From assembly GCA_963809175.1 (NCBI GenBank), contig CAWEIK010000001.1, forward strand, positions 496,001-560,000: a stretch of 64,000 bases of DNA. The letters run 5' to 3'. Within the stretch, counting starts at the first letter, position 1; each line of letters begins with the position of its first letter. Made by a program: the position numbers and the translations under genes. Positions 28,822 to 36,953 of this stretch are shown here, piece after piece. The notes below the pieces were generated by a model, which searched no databases, was not told the origin of the DNA, and worked only from the letters and a program-made list of their open reading frames with translations. Source of the stretch: JACCTU01 sp963809175. GTDB taxonomy: Bacteria > Actinomycetota > Thermoleophilia > Gaiellales > Gaiellaceae.

Positions 28822-29787
28822 ACCTGTCAAGGCCCTGCTGCGGTACCACGCGACCGTCCGCGCGAGACCCTCGTCCAGCTCGACCTGCGACTCGAAGCCG
28901 AGCAGGTTCCGGGCCTTGTCGACGTTCGGGATGCGCAGCTCGACGTCGGTGTAGTGGAGCGGCCGGAAGACGATCTCGCCGGCCGCCTCGGTCGCGCGCT
29001 TGATGCGCTGCGCGAGGTCGTAGATCGTCACCGCGGAGCGCGCGTTGCCGATGTTGAAGCTCTCGCCGACCGCGTTCGGATGCTCGAGCGCGAGGAGCGT
29101 GCCCTCGACCATGTCGTCGACGTAGCACCAGGCGCGGATCTGCGAGCCGTCGCCGTGGATGGTCAGGTCCTGGCCACCGAGCGCCGCCTCGATGAACGCG
29201 CGGATCGCGCCGCCACCCATCTGCTCGGGGCCGTAGACGTTGAACGGGCGAACCGAGGTCGTCGGCAGCCCGAGCTCGGCGTGGTAGGCGTGCGCCATGT
29301 GCTCGCCCGCGAGCTTCGAGACCGCGTAGGTCCAGCGCGCCTCACCGACCGAGCCCGTGACGCTCAGGCTCGTCTCGGCGACGCGGAACGCCTGCGAGCC
29401 GAAGACCTCGCTCGTCGAGAAGTCCACGAGCCGCTCGAGCGTGTCGTTCGTCGCGAGCCCCGCCTCGAGCACGTTGTACGTCCCGATCACGTTGACGCGC
29501 ATCGTCCGCACGGGGCTCTCGAGCACCGTGTCGACGCCCGCGATCCCCGCGCAGTGGACGATGTGCGTCACGCCTTGCGCGTGCTCCCGAAGCGAGTCGG
29601 CCTCGAGGACGTCGCCCTGAACGAACGTGAGGTTCGGGTGCTCCAGCAGGTCGCTCGCCGAGAGCGCGTCGCGGTGGAGGTTGTCGAGCGCGACGATCTC
29701 GTTGCGGTCGACGAGCCGACGGGCGAGCGTCGTGCCGATGAAGCCCGCGCCGCCGGTGATCAGGATCCGCTTGCCTTCGAGCGCCAC
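28813..29787 (-). CDS. NAD-dependent epimerase/dehydratase (extended SDR)
   Basis: A 324-residue extended SDR acting on nucleotide sugars. NAD-binding motif TGGAGFIGTTLARRL (11-25); S124-T-S-E127 with Y154-x3-K158 in W-T-Y-A-V-S-K-L-A-G-E-H; FNVYGPEQMGGGAIRAFI follows. The S-T-S-E pattern is found in UDP-glucuronate decarboxylases and 4-epimerases. Starts at GTG 29787 and ends within the TetR operator. It is not obviously co-transcribed with its + strand neighbours and may serve the glycan locus as a nucleotide-sugar supplier. The exact reaction is not determined. Confidence 0.75.
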   Translation of the reverse strand: MALEGKRILITGGAGFIGTTLARRLVDRNEIVALDNLHRDALSASDLLEHPNLTFVQGDVLEADSLREHAQGVTHIVHCAGIAGVDTVLESPVRTMRVNVIGTYNVLEAGLATNDTLERLVDFSTSEVFGSQAFRVAETSLSVTGSVGEARWTYAVSKLAGEHMAHAYHAELGLPTTSVRPFNVYGPEQMGGGAIRAFIEAALGGQDLTIHGDGSQIRAWCYVDDMVEGTLLALEHPNAVGESFNIGNARSAVTIYDLAQRIKRATEAAGEIVFRPLHYTDVELRIPNVDKARNLLGFESQVELDEGLARTVAWYRSRALTGSK

Positions 29788-29820
29788 GCGGCCACTCTAC
29801 CCCGGCTACCCTGACGCTCA

Positions 29821-30161
29821 TGACCGTCCTGGCGACCGCCGTGACGGCGCTGACGATCACGGTCTGGCCGCAGGGGCTCGATGGGCCGTCGGACCGCTGG
29901 ACGCTGCGCTGTGGGCCGACCGGCGGCACGCTCCCTGCTCGCGTGGCGGCATGTCGCAAGCTCAGCTCGCTCTCGGCGCCCTTCGCGCCCGTCGGGAAGA
30001 ACAGGGTCTGCACGGAGATCTACGGGGGGCCCGGAGTCGCGCGTGTCACCGGGTGGTTCCGCGGGCGGAAGCTCTGGGTCGAGTTCCGCCGCCGCAACGG
30101 CTGCGAGATCGACCGGTGGGAACGGGTGCGACCGCTCCTGCCGCGGGCCGCCAACACGTAG
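29821..30161 (+). CDS. subtilisin inhibitor-like (SSI) protein
   Basis: A 113-residue protein matching the Streptomyces subtilisin inhibitor pattern: L-R-C-G-P-T-G-G-T, CTEIYGGPGVARVTGWFRG and N-G-C-E-I-D-R-W. The four cysteines, C31, C45, C64 and C95, have spacings of 14 and 31, like the two SSI disulfides. By alignment with SSI (C-P-M-V-Y), the reactive P1 residue would be E66. The N-terminus is hydrophobic but lacks a clear positive start, so the true start may be upstream or it may not be exported. It ends 12 bp before an ATP-grasp gene, suggesting cotranscription. Family call fairly sure; inhibitory activity not shown. Confidence 0.65.
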
Positions 30162-30173
30162 CGTTTCGCCGTC

Positions 30174-31382
30174 GTGAAGACGGTTCTCTTCGTCGGCGCA
30201 GGCCGGCACCAGCGCAGAGCGATCGCGCAGGCCCGCGCCTTGGGGCTCCGCGTCGTCGCGGTCGACCGCAACCCGGACGCGCCGGGGCTCGGGGAAGCGG
30301 ACGTCGCCGAGGTCGTCGACTTCAGCGACGTCGACGCCGTGATCGAGGTCGCCCGTCGCCACGCCGTCGACGGCGTGCTGACGATCTCGGCCGACCGCGC
30401 GGTGCCCGTGGTCGCCGCCGTCGCCGAAGCGCTCGGCCTGCCCGGGATCGGCACGGAAACGGCGTACGTGATGACGCAGAAGATCGCGATGCGGCGCGTG
30501 CTCGCCGACGCGGGCGTCCCCCAGCCGGAGTTCGCGGCGGTGCGGAACGTGCACGAGGGCTACGCGGCCCTGGAGCGCGTGGGGTTGCCGGCGGTCTTGA
30601 AGCCGGCCGACTCGGGCGGTCAGCGCGGCGTCTTCCGGCTCGAGACCGCCGACGATCTCGAGCGGCACCTGCACGTCGCCCTCGGAGAGTCTCCGACGGA
30701 CGAGGCGATCATCGAGTCGTACGTCGAGGGGCTCGAGCTGAACGGGCTCGTGATCGTCCGCGACGGCGAGGCGTTCCCGCTCACGCTGTCCGACCGGCTG
30801 CGTCCGCCCGGGATCGGCTTCGGCGTCGGCTGGATCCATGTCTACCCGGCGACGATCTACGGGGACCAGCTCGAGGAAGCGGAGCGCGTGGCGGTTCACG
30901 CAGTCCACGCGCTCGGGCTGCGCGACGGGATCGCCTTCCCGCAGCTCCTCGCAACGGACGACGGGCGCGTGCTCGTGATCGAGGTCGCCGCCCGGATCCC
31001 CGGCGGCCAGATGGCCGACCTCGCCCGTCACGCGGTCGGCGTCGACCTGATCGAGATCGCGCTGAGCCAGGCGCTCGGCGAGGAGGTTCCTGACGAAATG
31101 GCGCGCCCGCGCTTCATGCAGCCGCTCGCGATCCGCTTCCTCACCGCCGCGCCCGGCCCGCTGCCGACCGGGAAGGTGACGGAGATCGGAAGCCTGGAGA
31201 AGGTGAGCGCGTTCCCGGGCGTCGTGCAGGCCGACGTCTATCTCTCCGTGGGTGAGACGATCCGTCCCGTGCAACTCGACGGGGATCGGCGCGGCTATGT
31301 GATCGCGGTCGCGGACACGAACGTCGAGGCGCTCGAGCGCGCCGAGGCGGCGGCACAGCTCGTGGACGTGGTGGTCGAGTGA
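30174..31382 (+). CDS. ATP-grasp ligase
   Basis: A 402-residue protein starting at GTG 30174 with VLFVGAGRHQRRAIAQARAL, then VVAVDRNPDAPGLGEADVAE (the pre-ATP-grasp domain). Nucleotide-binding motifs are LPAVLKPADSGGQRGVF and A-I-I-E-S-Y-V-E-G-L-E-L. Metal-binding residues lie in VLVIEVAARIPGGQMADLA. Like the protein at 22985, it carries RFLTAAPGPL near the C-terminus, so the two are probably related paralogues. The stop TGA overlaps the GTG of a deacetylase-like gene. Likely forms an amide or peptide bond on a glycan precursor; the substrate is unknown. Confidence 0.8.
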   Translation: MKTVLFVGAGRHQRRAIAQARALGLRVVAVDRNPDAPGLGEADVAEVVDFSDVDAVIEVARRHAVDGVLTISADRAVPVVAAVAEALGLPGIGTETAYVMTQKIAMRRVLADAGVPQPEFAAVRNVHEGYAALERVGLPAVLKPADSGGQRGVFRLETADDLERHLHVALGESPTDEAIIESYVEGLELNGLVIVRDGEAFPLTLSDRLRPPGIGFGVGWIHVYPATIYGDQLEEAERVAVHAVHALGLRDGIAFPQLLATDDGRVLVIEVAARIPGGQMADLARHAVGVDLIEIALSQALGEEVPDEMARPRFMQPLAIRFLTAAPGPLPTGKVTEIGSLEKVSAFPGVVQADVYLSVGETIRPVQLDGDRRGYVIAVADTNVEALERAEAAAQLVDVVVE

Positions 31383-32020
31383 GCTGCGCGTTCGACCTGG
31401 CGCACTACCGCGAGCTGCTCGATGCGGCGAAGGCGGGTGGCTATCGGTACGCGACCTTCGACCGGTCGCCTCTGGCGGGCGACCTCTTTCTCCGCCACGA
31501 CGTCGACCTGTCGCTCGGGGCTGCGCTGCAACTCGCCGAGCTCGAAGCGGAAGCCGACGCGCAGGCCACCTACTTCCTGATGACGCGCAGCGTCTTCTAC
31601 AACCTCGCGTCCGAGGAAGGCGAGCACGCGCTCTCGCGTCTGCGCGAGCTCGGGCACCGCGTCGGGCATCACGCGGTGAACCCGAACATCGACCTCGACG
31701 CGCGCTTCGACCCCGTGGTCGCGTGGCACAACCCGAACCCCGAGTTCATGGCGGGCCTCGTCGAGGGCGCGGTCAACGTGATGTCCGTGCCGTGGTTCTC
31801 GCGGGACCACTATCGCTCGGACTCGAACCAACACTGGCGCGCGGGCTGTCCGCACGCCGAGCTCGCGGCGGGTGAGTTCGAGTGGCTGCAGCTGCTCACG
31901 CATCCCGAGATCTGGGTGTATCCGGGCGAGACCATGCGCGAGACGATGCTCGCCATGCTCGACGCCGAGCGCGAGCACGACCTCGAGCGGCTCGCTGCGG
32001 ACCGGATCGACCTGACGTGA
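31379..32020 (+). CDS. polysaccharide deacetylase-like protein
   Basis: A 213-residue protein with the NodB-like start L-F-L-R-H-D-V-D-L-S (H40, D41, D43), T-Y-F-L-M-T-R, LRELGHRVGHHAVNPNIDLD and a C-terminal LLTHPEIWVYPGET motif. These give the metal-binding His/Asp residues expected of a carbohydrate esterase 4 fold. The gene is flanked, with overlaps on both sides, by two ATP-grasp genes, so the three probably act on the same compound. It starts with GTG in a GTGA overlap. Function inferred: deacylation of an amino sugar before or after amide formation. Confidence 0.65.
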   Translation: MSCAFDLAHYRELLDAAKAGGYRYATFDRSPLAGDLFLRHDVDLSLGAALQLAELEAEADAQATYFLMTRSVFYNLASEEGEHALSRLRELGHRVGHHAVNPNIDLDARFDPVVAWHNPNPEFMAGLVEGAVNVMSVPWFSRDHYRSDSNQHWRAGCPHAELAAGEFEWLQLLTHPEIWVYPGETMRETMLAMLDAEREHDLERLAADRIDLT

Positions 32021-33045
32021 ACGACCTGACGGTCCTCGTCACGGCCTCCGGGTCGCCCGGCACCGCGGCGCTCGTCCGCGCGCTGCGCGAGAACGGCGAG
32101 CGCCGCATCCGTGTCGTCGGGACCGACATGGCGGAGCTCGCCGTCGGCCGTCACCTGTGCGACGCGTTCCACGTCGTGCCTCCCGGTGACGACCCGGGAT
32201 TCGCCGACGCCCTCGTCGAGTTGGCCGAGCGCGAAGGTGTCGACGCGGTGCTGCCGCAGTCGTCGTACGACCTTCCCGGGCTCGCCGCCGCACGCGAGCG
32301 CTTCCCGTGCGCGGTGCTCGTCGCCTCGCCCGACGCGGTGCGCCGTTCGAACGACAAGGCGGAGACCTACGCGCTCCTCGACGCGATCGGCGCGCCCGGC
32401 CCGGCCTGGCGCCAAGCCCGCGGGAGAGCGGGCGTCGAGGCGGCGGCGCGCGAGCTCGGCTACCCGGGCGAGGAGGTCGCGGTGAAGCCGCTCGAGTCGT
32501 CCGGCTCGCGGGGCTTCCGGATCCTGTCGGCGAGCGCCGATCCGCTTCAGCAGCTGCTCACGAACCGCCCCGGAGTCGCGCCCGCGCTGCAGCTCGAGGA
32601 GCTGCTGGCGCTCCTGCCCGAGGACGGCGGCCCCGAGCTGCTCGTGATGGAGCTCGCGCGCGGCAAGGAGCGCACGATCGACGGAGTCGCGCGCGGCGGC
32701 CGGATCGTCATCGGGCATCCGAAGACGCGCGAGGCGATGCGCGCCGGCCTCGCGATGTACTTCGAGACGCTCGACGACCCTGCGCTGATGGCCGTCGCCG
32801 CCTCGATCGTCGCGGAGCTCGAGCTCGACCACTTCTTCAACATCCAGCTCGTCGGCGACACGGTGATCGAGATCAACCCGAGGATCTCGACGGTCGTCTA
32901 CCAGGAGAACCTGAACCTCCCGTACCTCGGCGTGAAGCTCGCCCTCGGGGAAACCGACGAAGCCGAGCTCGCCGCCGAAGCGGCAAAGCTCCGCCCGACC
33001 CGCCGAGCCCTGCGCTTTTTCGACCAGGTCGAATGGGACGAGTAA
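32017..33045 (+). CDS. ATP-grasp ligase (CarB-like)
   Basis: A 342-residue protein. It begins T-V-L-V-T-A-S-G-S-P-G-T, then V-V-G-T-D-M-A-E-L-A-V-G-R, the CarB-like pre-ATP-grasp fold. VAVKPLESSGSRGFRIL binds the ATP phosphates; LLVMELARGKERTIDGVARG and VIEINPRISTVVYQENLNLP carry the metal ligands. Starts at GTG 32017, overlapping the deacetylase stop. It belongs to a different ATP-grasp branch from those at 22985 and 30174. The TAA stop is followed by a 136-bp gap containing a C-run/G-run hairpin (CCCCC...GGGGG near 33086-33102), then a GT4 gene. Confidence 0.8.
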   Translation: MNDLTVLVTASGSPGTAALVRALRENGERRIRVVGTDMAELAVGRHLCDAFHVVPPGDDPGFADALVELAEREGVDAVLPQSSYDLPGLAAARERFPCAVLVASPDAVRRSNDKAETYALLDAIGAPGPAWRQARGRAGVEAAARELGYPGEEVAVKPLESSGSRGFRILSASADPLQQLLTNRPGVAPALQLEELLALLPEDGGPELLVMELARGKERTIDGVARGGRIVIGHPKTREAMRAGLAMYFETLDDPALMAVAASIVAELELDHFFNIQLVGDTVIEINPRISTVVYQENLNLPYLGVKLALGETDEAELAAEAAKLRPTRRALRFFDQVEWDE

Positions 33046-33181
33046 GCGCCGGCCGAGCAGGCCCGTCCCCCACCCACTCACCCCCCACCCTCCCTTTGGG
33101 GGAACAGGGTGATGCTCTTCGAGCCTACCGGCCGGGGTGTGACGTGTCTGTGCACGGGGCGTGCCGAGTTCGGAACGATTC

Positions 33182-34141
33182 GTGAACACGACGGCACCGC
33201 CGGAGCCGCTGCGGGTCACGCACGCTCCCGTGAACATGGCCGGGATCGCGTACAAGAACGTCGAGGCGCTCAAGCGCCGCGGCGTCGACGCGCGGCTCGT
33301 CGTCTTCAAGCCGCAGCCGTTTCGGCCGACCGAGTTCGACTGGAACCTGAACCGCCCGGACGGGTTCCTCCGCGCGCAGCTGACGCAATGGCGCGCGCTC
33401 GCGCGGCTGCTCCCGCGCACCGACGTGTTCCACTTCTACTTCGGGCTCACGCTCGTCCCGCGCAAGTTGCAGTTCCCGATCCTGCGACTGCTCCGCAAGC
33501 GCGCCGTCTTCCACTTCGTCGGCTCCGACATCCGCGGCAAGACGCCGGAGCAGCTCGCCTACGCGCGCGCGGCCGACGCTCGCGTCGTCGGCTCGTACGA
33601 CGCGATCCGCTGGGTGCCCGATGCCGAGGTGATCCCACCCGGCATCGACCTGCGGCACTACACGCCCTCGCCGGGCCGAGGCGGCGAGCGCCCGCTCGTG
33701 GTGCACGCCCCGTCGCGCAAGGCGAGCAAGGGCACCGAGTTCGTCGAGGCCGCGTGCGCCGAGCTCCCCGTCGACCTCGACGTCGTCCACGGCCTCCCGC
33801 ACGAAGAGGCGCTCGAGCGCTACCGCCGCGCGGACATCGTCGTCGACCAGCTCAACGCCGGCTGGTACGGGATCTTCGCGATCGAGGCGATGGCACTCGG
33901 GAAACCGGTCGTCACCTTTCTGCACGAGGAGGCTGTTCGCCGCACGGAGGAAGCGTTCGGCGTCCAGGTGCCGATCGTGAACGCGACGAAGGAGACGCTC
34001 GTCGACGCGCTCCGCCCGTTGGTCGAAGACGCGGGCGAGCGGCAGCGCCGGGGTGAGGCGAGCCGGGCGTACGTCGAGGCAGTGCACGACGACGAGCAGA
34101 TCGCCGACCGCCTGCTCGCGCTCTACGCTCGCATTCGATGA
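33182..34141 (+). CDS. glycosyltransferase family 4-like
   Basis: About 319 residues. It begins with R-V-T-H-A-P-V-N-M-A-G-I-A-Y, typical of GT4 proteins that start 'AG.....N.A..L', and has FHFVGSDIRGKT and VIPPGIDLRHY. The C-terminal donor domain has VVDQLNAGWYGIFAIEAMAL, ending in the E-x-M-A type acidic motif, then GKPVVTFL. GTG 33161 is in frame and could extend the protein by seven residues; neither site has a strong ribosome site. The stop overlaps the flippase ATG by 4 bp. Confidence 0.8.
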   Translation: MNTTAPPEPLRVTHAPVNMAGIAYKNVEALKRRGVDARLVVFKPQPFRPTEFDWNLNRPDGFLRAQLTQWRALARLLPRTDVFHFYFGLTLVPRKLQFPILRLLRKRAVFHFVGSDIRGKTPEQLAYARAADARVVGSYDAIRWVPDAEVIPPGIDLRHYTPSPGRGGERPLVVHAPSRKASKGTEFVEAACAELPVDLDVVHGLPHEEALERYRRADIVVDQLNAGWYGIFAIEAMALGKPVVTFLHEEAVRRTEEAFGVQVPIVNATKETLVDALRPLVEDAGERQRRGEASRAYVEAVHDDEQIADRLLALYARIR

Positions 34142-35568
34142 TCGGCGCGCAGCTCCGGCGGCTCGGCAAGCACTCCGCGATCTACGGGCTCGGCGGGCTC
34201 GTCTCCCGGTTCCTCGCGGTGCTGCTGCTGCCGCTCTACACGAGCTACCTCACACCCGCGGACTTCGGCAAGGTGGAGACGCTCGTCGCGCTGGGCGCGC
34301 TCCTCGTCACGCTCCTCCGCGCGGGGATCTCGACCGCGTTCTTCCGCTTCTACTTCGACTCGCCGGACCCCGCCGACCGCGTCCGGGTGCTCCGGACGGC
34401 GTTCTGGTTCACGATGGCGACGGCGACGCTCGGCCTCGTCCTCGGCTGGCTCTTCGCGCCGTGGGTCTCGGACGCGCTCCGAATCGACGACGTCACGCTC
34501 GTCCGCGCTGCGTTCGTCGGCATCTGGGCGCAGATGAACTACGAGCAGCTGACCGCGCTCTTCCGGGTCGAGGAGCGCTCGGTCGCGTTCGTCGCCGCGA
34601 GCCTCGCCAACGTGCTGCTCACGATCGCGACGACGGTCCTGCTCGTCGTCGTCTACGACCAGGGGCCGCTCGGCGTCGTCGTCGGCAACTTCACCGGAAC
34701 GCTGCTCGTCTACCTGGCGCTGCTCGGCTACCGCCGCGAGCAGCTCGGCCTCCAGTTCGACCGCGAGCTGCTGCGACGGATGAACCGGTTCGGCCTGCCG
34801 CTCGTGCCGTCGGGCATCGCGCTCTGGGCCCTCAACTTCAGCGACCGCTTCTTCCTGGCACGGCTGTCGGGCCAGGACGACGTCGGGCGCTACTCGATCG
34901 GCGTGCGCATCGCGTCCGCGATGGTGCTGCTGCTCGTCGCGTTCCGGACTGCCTGGCCCGCGTTCGCGTACTCGATCGACGACGAGCGCGAGGCCAAGCG
35001 CACCTACGCGTTCGTGCTCACGTACCTGCTCTTCGTCGCCTGCTGGCTGTCGCTCGCGCTCGGCGTGCTCGCACCGTGGATCGTGCAGGTGCTCGCGCGG
35101 AACGAAGCGTTCTGGCCCGGCGCAGACGTCGTCGCCCCGCTCGCGTTCGCCGGCGCGCTCTGGGGCGGGTACACCGTCGTCGCGATCGGGATCGGGCGGC
35201 TGCGACGGACGCAGTTCAACTGGGTGATCACCGGCTCGGCTGCTGCGATCGACGTCGCCCTCAACCTGCTGCTGATCCCGACCTACGGAATCCGGGGCGC
35301 GGCCGCGGCAGCGCTGACCGCGTTCGCGTTCATGTTCGTCGCCATGGCCGCGTACTCGCAGCGGCTCTACCCGGTGCCCTACCAGTGGCGCCGAGTCGCA
35401 ACGGTGCTGCTGACCGCCGGCGCGCTGACGGTGGCAGGCAGGCTCGTCGACCGCCTCGACGTCTCGATCGCGCTCGTGCTGGCCTACCCGCTCGTGCTCT
35501 TCGCGCTCGGCTTCTACTTGCCGTTCGAGCGCGCCCGGCTCGCACGCGTGCTGCTGCGCCAGGCGTAG
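34138..35568 (+). CDS. Wzx-type polysaccharide flippase
   Basis: A 476-residue integral membrane protein with about 12-14 helices. The start H-S-A-I-Y-G-L-G-G-L-V-S-R-F, then Y-T-S-Y-L-T-P-A-D-F-G-K-V-E, is the usual opening of a polysaccharide-transport flippase; N-Y-G/TYGIRGAAAAALTAF in the last third is also conserved. It would export the lipid-linked unit built by the 29.8-34 kb operon. ATG 34138 is in ATGA with the preceding GT4. Its 3' end overlaps the convergent polymerase/ligase by 55 bp. Confidence 0.85.
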   Translation: MIGAQLRRLGKHSAIYGLGGLVSRFLAVLLLPLYTSYLTPADFGKVETLVALGALLVTLLRAGISTAFFRFYFDSPDPADRVRVLRTAFWFTMATATLGLVLGWLFAPWVSDALRIDDVTLVRAAFVGIWAQMNYEQLTALFRVEERSVAFVAASLANVLLTIATTVLLVVVYDQGPLGVVVGNFTGTLLVYLALLGYRREQLGLQFDRELLRRMNRFGLPLVPSGIALWALNFSDRFFLARLSGQDDVGRYSIGVRIASAMVLLLVAFRTAWPAFAYSIDDEREAKRTYAFVLTYLLFVACWLSLALGVLAPWIVQVLARNEAFWPGADVVAPLAFAGALWGGYTVVAIGIGRLRRTQFNWVITGSAAAIDVALNLLLIPTYGIRGAAAAALTAFAFMFVAMAAYSQRLYPVPYQWRRVATVLLTAGALTVAGRLVDRLDVSIALVLAYPLVLFALGFYLPFERARLARVLLRQA

Positions 35569-36953
35569 CCGAGCGCGGTCAGGCCGAGCAGGCTCCAGCT
35601 CATCGGGTCCTCGAAGAACGCGTTGTAGAACAGCGAGTGCACGAGGATCGCCAGCAGGGCGAGACCGAAACAGAGCGACGCGCGGCCCGCGAAGCTCCGG
35701 GACGCCCTCCGAAACGGGAGCCAGAGCGCGGCAGCGACGAGCCACGCGAACAGGAGCAGGCCCGGGATGCCGAGCTCCGCCGCGACGGTGACCGGCGTGT
35801 TGTGCGAGGCGGCGCGCGCGGGGTCTGCCGCGCGAAAGCCGACTCGCTCGCCGTACGCACTCTTGAACCCGCCGAGCCCGACGCCCGCCACCGGGTGGTC
35901 GGCCGCGATGCGCAGCCCTTCACGCACGAGCGACGACCGATTCCCGGTCGCGCGGTCGGTGTTGTCGAGGATCTCCGCCCGCACCGACGGCACGACGAAG
36001 CCGGCAGCGAGCAGCGCCACGACCGCGATCCCCAGCGCGACGACGGAGCGTCGCTCCCACGACAGCGCGATCGCCCCGAGCACCCCCGCGACGAGCGCGA
36101 CGAAGCTCGACTGGGAGAACGAGAAGACGAGGCCCACCCAGAGCGCGACGACGACGACAGCGGCGACGATGGAATCGCGCCGGGCGCCGTAGAGCACCGA
36201 CACGAGCGCAACGAGGATCGCGACCACGAGGAAGCGTCCGTAGATCGAGGGGTCCCAGAAGAGCGAGTTGACGCGGTAGAACGGCGCGTACGCGTTCGAG
36301 ATGATCACCTTCGGGTTCCAGAAGACGTCGCGGGTCACCCACTGGTAGACGCCGGTCCCGGCGAACACGACCGCCATCGCGATCAGCTGGACGGTGAGCG
36401 CCTTCAGCCAGCGTCGCTTCCAGGGCAGGCGCGCGAGCATCAGCGCGAGCAGGCCGAAGGGAAGGTAGAACGCCGCCAGCGACACCGCCCCCTGGCGCGC
36501 GCCGTCGCTCCAGACGAGCGAGACCCCGGCCCACGCCAGGAACGCCGCGAGCGGCCACGCAAGCGGGCCGAGCTCTCGGGCCCGGACGTCGCCCCGGAGC
36601 AACTCCCACGCGAGCGCGAGCATCCCGGCGAGAACGACGACGTACAGCGGCAGCAGCAGATTCGCTTCCTCGCCGCCGACCTTCACCGGCACGCGTGCGG
36701 GAGCACACGCCAGCGTCGCCATCGGGAGCAACCACGGCCAGCGGAGGAAGAGCGCGGCGAGCCCGACGGCCACGGCACCGCCGAGCACCGCGCCGGCGGC
36801 GATCAGCGTGTCGTTTCCCTCGGGCCTGAGCGTGACGACGAGGATCGACCCGCCGACGAGCGTCGCACCGAGTGCCGCAAGTCGGGCGACGCGCCCCCGG
36901 GCGAGGACGAGCACCGCCAGCCCGAGCGCACCGAGGACACCGCCGACGATCAC
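35514..36953 (-). CDS. O-antigen ligase/polymerase (Wzy_C family)
   Basis: A 479-residue protein with 10-12 predicted helices. The Wzy_C loop contains FSFSQSSFVALVAGVLGAIA, N-R-S-S-L-V-R-E-G-L-R-I and HPVAGVGLGGFKSAYGERVG, then S-H-N-T-P-V-T-V, the conserved His-bearing segment of O-antigen ligases. It should attach or polymerise glycan on the outer face of the membrane. It starts at GTG 36953 in a GTGA overlap with the FlgD-Ig gene, so it is the last gene of the sulfate-transport transcript although its job belongs to the glycan locus. Confidence 0.8.
   Translation of the reverse strand: MIVGGVLGALGLAVLVLARGRVARLAALGATLVGGSILVVTLRPEGNDTLIAAGAVLGGAVAVGLAALFLRWPWLLPMATLACAPARVPVKVGGEEANLLLPLYVVVLAGMLALAWELLRGDVRARELGPLAWPLAAFLAWAGVSLVWSDGARQGAVSLAAFYLPFGLLALMLARLPWKRRWLKALTVQLIAMAVVFAGTGVYQWVTRDVFWNPKVIISNAYAPFYRVNSLFWDPSIYGRFLVVAILVALVSVLYGARRDSIVAAVVVVALWVGLVFSFSQSSFVALVAGVLGAIALSWERRSVVALGIAVVALLAAGFVVPSVRAEILDNTDRATGNRSSLVREGLRIAADHPVAGVGLGGFKSAYGERVGFRAADPARAASHNTPVTVAAELGIPGLLLFAWLVAAALWLPFRRASRSFAGRASLCFGLALLAILVHSLFYNAFFEDPMSWSLLGLTALGYAWRSSTRASRARSNGK

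Noticed and set aside
33046..33181. Possible small RNA or CRISPR-like repeat in the C-rich gap
   Set aside because: Only one C-run/G-run pairing is visible, with no repeated unit, promoter or terminator tail.
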